Assembly (NCBI GenBank): GCA_937901085.1
Contig: CALCHQ010000028.1
Location: 1-9,230 of the forward strand
Origin: an uncultured Verrucomicrobiales bacterium
GTDB lineage: Bacteria; Verrucomicrobiota; Verrucomicrobiia; Verrucomicrobiales; Akkermansiaceae
Direction: 5' to 3'
Length of the DNA stretch: 9,230 nucleotides
The notes below the pieces were generated by a model that was not told the DNA's origin, made no database searches, and saw only the letters and a list, made by a program, of their open reading frames with translations. The position numbers were made by a program, and so were the translations under genes. Of the stretch, positions 6,160 to 9,230 are shown in pieces (positions within the stretch are counted from its first letter, which is position 1; each line of letters begins with the position of its first letter).

Positions 6160-6221
6160 CGGGGGAGGGGAATACCATATATGAAACGCGAGTTCATGGC
6201 CGGGGGTCATATCTCCTAGCC

Positions 6222-7706
6222 ATGAAAAATGATTCAAAAAGCCCCGGCAATAGTGGCCGTATTGCCAAATTGGGCGTATTTACCCTGGCCATGATCAATG
6301 TGTCCGCCATTGTGAGCCTGCGTGGGCTTCCTGCGGAAAGTACCTACGGACTCAGCTCGGCATTCTACTATATCTTTGCCGCTGTGTTTTTCCTGATTCC
6401 GGTTTCGCTGGTGGCAGCTGAACTGACCACCGGCTGGCCGCAGAAAGGCGGCGTGTTCCGCTGGGTGGGCGAAGCCTTTGGCACTCGCCTGGGCTTTCTC
6501 GCCATCTGGCTGCAATGGATTCAGACCACCATCTGGTTCCCCACGGTGCTGACCTTTGCCGCTGTATCCCTGGCCTTCATGGGACCCGACCAGCGATGGG
6601 ACCACGCCCTTGCGTCCAACAACATCTACGTTCTGGTCATTGTGCTGCTGGTGTACTGGGTTGCCACACTGCTCAACATGCGTGGCATGCAGACCAGTGG
6701 CAGCATCACCAAATGGGGTGCTATGCTCGGCACGGTGATACCCGCAGCCCTGCTTGTTCTCATGGGCATGGTGTACTGGGGGCAGGGGAATCCCATCGAT
6801 ATCAGCATGCAGGCGAGCGATTTTGTCCCCGACCTCTCGAACTTCAACAACATTGTTCTTGCCGCCAGTATCTTCCTCTTCTACGCCGGCATGGAAATGA
6901 GCGCCGTACATGTCAAAGAAACAGAAAATCCCAGCCGCGACTATCCTCTGGCCATTGCCATTGCCTCTGTTGTGACCGTGTGCATCTTCGTATTCGGTAC
7001 GCTGGCTATCGGCTTCATCATTCCCCAGAGTCAGATTAACCTGACGCAGAGCCTCTTAATCGCCTTCGACAACCTCTTTGCCTATTTCCATGTGTCCTGG
7101 CTTGGGCCGATCCTGGCGCTCTGCCTGGCGTTTGGCGTGCTGGCCCAGGTCGTGGCCTGGGTGGGCGGCCCGTCCAAGGGCTTGCTGCAGGTGGGCTGTG
7201 CCGGGTATCTGCCGCGTTTCATGCAGCGCACCAACAAGGCGGGCGTGCAGGTCGGCATCCTCATTATCCAAGGCTGCATCGTCACGCTGCTTTCCATCCT
7301 CTTTGTCGTGCTGCCCAGCGTGCAGACGGCGTATCAGATTATTTCGCAGCTCACCATTCTGCTCTATCTCATCATGTATATGCTTATGTTTGCTGCCGCC
7401 ATTTACCTGCGCCACCGCGAGCCGGATACTCCCCGCGCTTTCCGTGTGCCCTGCGGCAAATACCTGGGCATGTGGATTATCGGTGGCCTGGGGCTGCTGG
7501 GAAGCCTCACGGCCTTCTTCTTCAGCTTCATTCCGCCCGGACAGATTCCGGTGGGCAGCCCGGCGGTGTATGTGGGAATCCTCATCATCGGCACCTTGAT
7601 TTTTGCGGGTATTCCCTTCCTTATCTACGCTATGCGTAAGCCCTCCTGGGCAGACCCGGCGGCAGCCGCTGAATTTGAACCTTTCTCCTGGGAAAAGAAA
7701 AAGTGA
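6222..7706 (+). CDS. APC-superfamily amino acid permease, GadC-like (glutamate/GABA antiporter family)
   Basis: Inner-membrane amino acid transporter of 494 residues with about twelve hydrophobic segments. It aligns along its length with E. coli GadC: GGVFRWVGEAFG (76-87), MEMSAVHV (224-231), NPSRDYPLA (236-244), WVGGPSKG (313-320), YLIMY (382-386) and FSFIPP (434-439). GadC residues E218, W308, Y378 and Y382 correspond to E225, W313, Y382 and Y386; E304 is replaced by Q309, and the Y30 region reads VSLRGLP. The tail after the last helix is only about 23 residues, so the autoinhibitory C-plug of GadC appears absent or much reduced. Start set at ATG 6222: the in-frame GTG at 6150 would put 24 polar residues coded inside the hairpin chain. 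No Shine-Dalgarno and no convincing promoter were seen. No glutamate decarboxylase gene is nearby, so the substrate pair is uncertain. Confidence 0.85.
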   Translation: MKNDSKSPGNSGRIAKLGVFTLAMINVSAIVSLRGLPAESTYGLSSAFYYIFAAVFFLIPVSLVAAELTTGWPQKGGVFRWVGEAFGTRLGFLAIWLQWIQTTIWFPTVLTFAAVSLAFMGPDQRWDHALASNNIYVLVIVLLVYWVATLLNMRGMQTSGSITKWGAMLGTVIPAALLVLMGMVYWGQGNPIDISMQASDFVPDLSNFNNIVLAASIFLFYAGMEMSAVHVKETENPSRDYPLAIAIASVVTVCIFVFGTLAIGFIIPQSQINLTQSLLIAFDNLFAYFHVSWLGPILALCLAFGVLAQVVAWVGGPSKGLLQVGCAGYLPRFMQRTNKAGVQVGILIIQGCIVTLLSILFVVLPSVQTAYQIISQLTILLYLIMYMLMFAAAIYLRHREPDTPRAFRVPCGKYLGMWIIGGLGLLGSLTAFFFSFIPPGQIPVGSPAVYVGILIIGTLIFAGIPFLIYAMRKPSWADPAAAAEFEPFSWEKKK

Positions 7707-7715
7707 ACGGACAGC

Positions 7716-7751
7716 AAAACAGCCCGGCAGGTTAATCTGCCGGGCTGTTTT
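7716..7751. terminator. Bidirectional intrinsic terminator between convergent permease and lysS genes
   Basis: A perfect 15-bp stem AAAACAGCCCGGCAG / CTGCCGGGCTGTTTT with loop GTTAAT. The GC-rich core is flanked by A-run and T-run, so it works in either direction: it starts 9 nt after the permease stop and ends 18 nt from the lysS stop. The 63-bp gap holds nothing else. Confidence 0.92.
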
Positions 7752-7769
7752 ACGGAATATTGAACCAGC

Positions 7770-9230
7770 TTAACCTCGGTTCTTGAGCTGCGGGAAGAGG
7801 ATGATGTCGCGGATGGAGCAGGCGCCGGTCAGGAGCATGCAGAGGCGGTCGATGCCGATGCCGATACCACCGGCGCTGGGCATGCCGCTTTCCAGCGTTT
7901 CCACGAAGTCGTAGTCAATCTTCTGGGTGTCCTCACCTGCCTGGTGCTGCAGGCGCTCCAGCTGCTCCACGGGGTCGTTCTGCTCGGAGTATCCGGGGCA
8001 GAGTTCCTGACCGTTCATGACCAGCTCGAACACGTCCACCACGCTGGGGTCTTCGGGGTTGGCCTTGGCCAGGGGAACCAGGTCGCGGGCCACATGGCAC
8101 ACAAAGAGCGGGTTGGCCTGCTTCTCCTCCACCAGCTTCTCGTACACCTGCTGGGTGACGTCGGTGTCGTTCAGGTCGTCGCCAATCTGCACATGCAGCT
8201 CGTTTTCGGCACGGTCGCGGCGCTGTTCCGGGGAGAGGTCGAACCAGTCGGCACCGGCCACTTCCTTCACCAGGTCGTTGTAATCGGCGCGGCGCCAGGG
8301 GCGGGTCAGATCCACCGTCCAGCGAAGGTTGCCGTTGTCATCATACTGGTCGAACTTCAGCGTGCCGAACACCTTTTCGGCTACGGTGCAGATCATGTCC
8401 TCCATCATTTCGGCCATGGTCTCGTAGTCGCCACCGGCTTCGTATACCTCAAGCACGGTGAATTCCGGGTTGTGGCGGCGGTCCACACCCTCATTGCGGA
8501 AGTTGCGGTTCAGCTCGAATACCTTGGGGAAACCACCCACGAGGAGGCGCTTCAGGAACAATTCCGGCGCAATACGCAGGGTAACGGCCTTCTTGAGGGC
8601 GTTGTAGTAGGATTCGAAAGGCTTGGCGGAAGCACCACCGGCAATGTCCTGGAGCATGGGGGTTTCTACCTCCAGGAAGCCGCGGTTGATGAGGTACTGG
8701 CGGATTTCCTGCACGATGAGGGAACGCTTCACGAAGCGGTCGGCACTTTCGGCGTTGCTCATCAGGTCCAGGTGGCGGCGGCGGTAGCGCAGGTCCATGT
8801 CGGCCAGGCCGTGGAACTTGTCGGGCATGGGGCGCAGGGCCTTGGAAAGTACCTTGAAGCTGGCCACGCGCACGGAAGGCTCGCCGGTGCGGGTGATGAA
8901 GGTTTCGCCTTCGATGCCCACCCAGTCACCGCGTTCCAGCAGCTTCCAGAGAGCCCAGGTTTCCGGCTCCATGGATTTCTTGGTCAGCATGCACTGGATA
9001 GCGCCTCGAACATCGCCCACGGTGAAGAACTGGGTGTTGCCCATGTCGCGCAGGGCGGTGATGCGACCGAGGAATTTCACCTGTTTACCCTCTGCAAAAT
9101 CTGCCTTGATTTCGCCCGCAGTAGTGGTCACATCGAATCGGCCACCATAGGGATTGACCCCCAGGTCGCGAATCTTGCTCACCTTCTCGCGGCGCACGGC
9201 AATCAGTTCCTCCTCGGAGGAACCCGGAGC
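7770..9230 (-). CDS. lysS: Lysyl-tRNA synthetase, class II, N-terminus cut by window edge
   Basis: Cytoplasmic enzyme that charges tRNA-Lys with lysine using ATP. The visible 486 residues run from the short N-terminal extension (EEELIAVRREK) into the OB-fold anticodon-binding domain (about 9086-8838, KFLGRITALRDMG) and the class II catalytic core. Motif 1 lies at about 8723-8655 (SLIVQEIRQYL...VETPML), motif 2 at about 8519-8448 (NRNFRNEG, then HNPEFT), and motif 3 at 7868-7842 (GIGIGIDRL), followed by the usual SIRDIILFPQLK end. The frame is open to base 9230 with family-like sequence (APGSSEEEL), so the true start lies outside; the GTG at 9197 is internal. Bacterial LysS is typically near 500 residues, so only a few are missing. 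It converges on the permease gene across a shared terminator. Nothing is out of order in the motifs. Confidence 0.97.
   Translation of the reverse strand, partial: APGSSEEELIAVRREKVSKIRDLGVNPYGGRFDVTTTAGEIKADFAEGKQVKFLGRITALRDMGNTQFFTVGDVRGAIQCMLTKKSMEPETWALWKLLERGDWVGIEGETFITRTGEPSVRVASFKVLSKALRPMPDKFHGLADMDLRYRRRHLDLMSNAESADRFVKRSLIVQEIRQYLINRGFLEVETPMLQDIAGGASAKPFESYYNALKKAVTLRIAPELFLKRLLVGGFPKVFELNRNFRNEGVDRRHNPEFTVLEVYEAGGDYETMAEMMEDMICTVAEKVFGTLKFDQYDDNGNLRWTVDLTRPWRRADYNDLVKEVAGADWFDLSPEQRRDRAENELHVQIGDDLNDTDVTQQVYEKLVEEKQANPLFVCHVARDLVPLAKANPEDPSVVDVFELVMNGQELCPGYSEQNDPVEQLERLQHQAGEDTQKIDYDFVETLESGMPSAGGIGIGIDRLCMLLTGACSIRDIILFPQLKNRG

Noticed and set aside
6061..6160. CRISPR array
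   Set aside because: The repeats are only 9 nt and the intervening pieces are 13-15 nt self-complementary hairpins, not 30-nt unique spacers; no cas genes are present.
6161..6206. G-quadruplex or G-rich regulatory tract before the permease
   Set aside because: Only three separate runs of three or more G are present (6161-6165, 6167-6170, 6202-6206), with a 31-nt gap before the last, so a stable quadruplex is unlikely.
6150..6221. Upstream GTG start extending the permease by 24 residues
   Set aside because: The extension is polar, is coded partly within the last hairpin of the chain, and is not expected from the family; ATG 6222 gives a normal APC N-terminus.
6234..6911. 225-residue minus-strand open frame opposite the permease
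   Set aside because: His/Gly-rich shadow of transmembrane coding sequence with no family resemblance.

Overview
The window looks like a chromosomal housekeeping and respiration region of a Gram-negative-type bacterium with moderately high GC. The protein flavours (a zinc-free L33 of the MPRDII type, a TraR/DksA protein with a half-lost zinc finger, a DUF4492-cydA-cydB cluster, a GadC-like permease with an SLRGLP motif) suggest Verrucomicrobiota, perhaps an Akkermansia relative from the gut. This placement is by eye from family resemblance; no 16S or search was available. No phage, insertion sequence, CRISPR array, tRNA or rRNA was seen.

Layout. Minus strand, 1-1150: a compact translation/transcription operon reading right to left, a TraR/DksA-family regulator, then rpmG (L33), then rpsR (S18, whose last residue or so lies beyond the left edge). 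A divergent 212-bp gap (1151-1362) holds a terminator-like hairpin facing the minus strand and a good sigma70-type promoter for malQ. Plus strand, 1363-6036: malQ (4-alpha-glucanotransferase), then a second good promoter and a three-gene cytochrome bd cluster (DUF4492 small membrane protein, cydA, cydB) with gaps of 4 and 2 nt. Between cydB and the next gene (6037-6221) lies a perfect 16-bp terminator hairpin running into a chain of three small hairpins separated by the 9-mer AACGATATT. Plus strand, 6222-7706: a GadC-like APC permease. A bidirectional terminator (7716-7751) separates it from the convergent lysS (lysyl-tRNA synthetase, minus strand), which is cut by the right edge.

How the genes fit together. 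The ribosomal protein operon and lysS serve translation. MalQ handles maltodextrin/glycogen chains. CydAB with its small partner is a high-affinity quinol:O2 oxidoreductase for microoxic respiration or oxygen scavenging, and the GadC-like permease exchanges amino acids and may help with acid tolerance. No shared pathway links them.

The least ordinary signals are in the non-coding DNA: the AACGATATT hairpin chain; two promoters whose predicted transcription starts fall on or within 2 nt of the ATG (leaderless malQ and DUF4492 mRNAs); an almost complete absence of Shine-Dalgarno sequences; and the hairpin in the dksA-malQ gap. No wholly new multi-gene system was found; all eight coding regions fall in known families.
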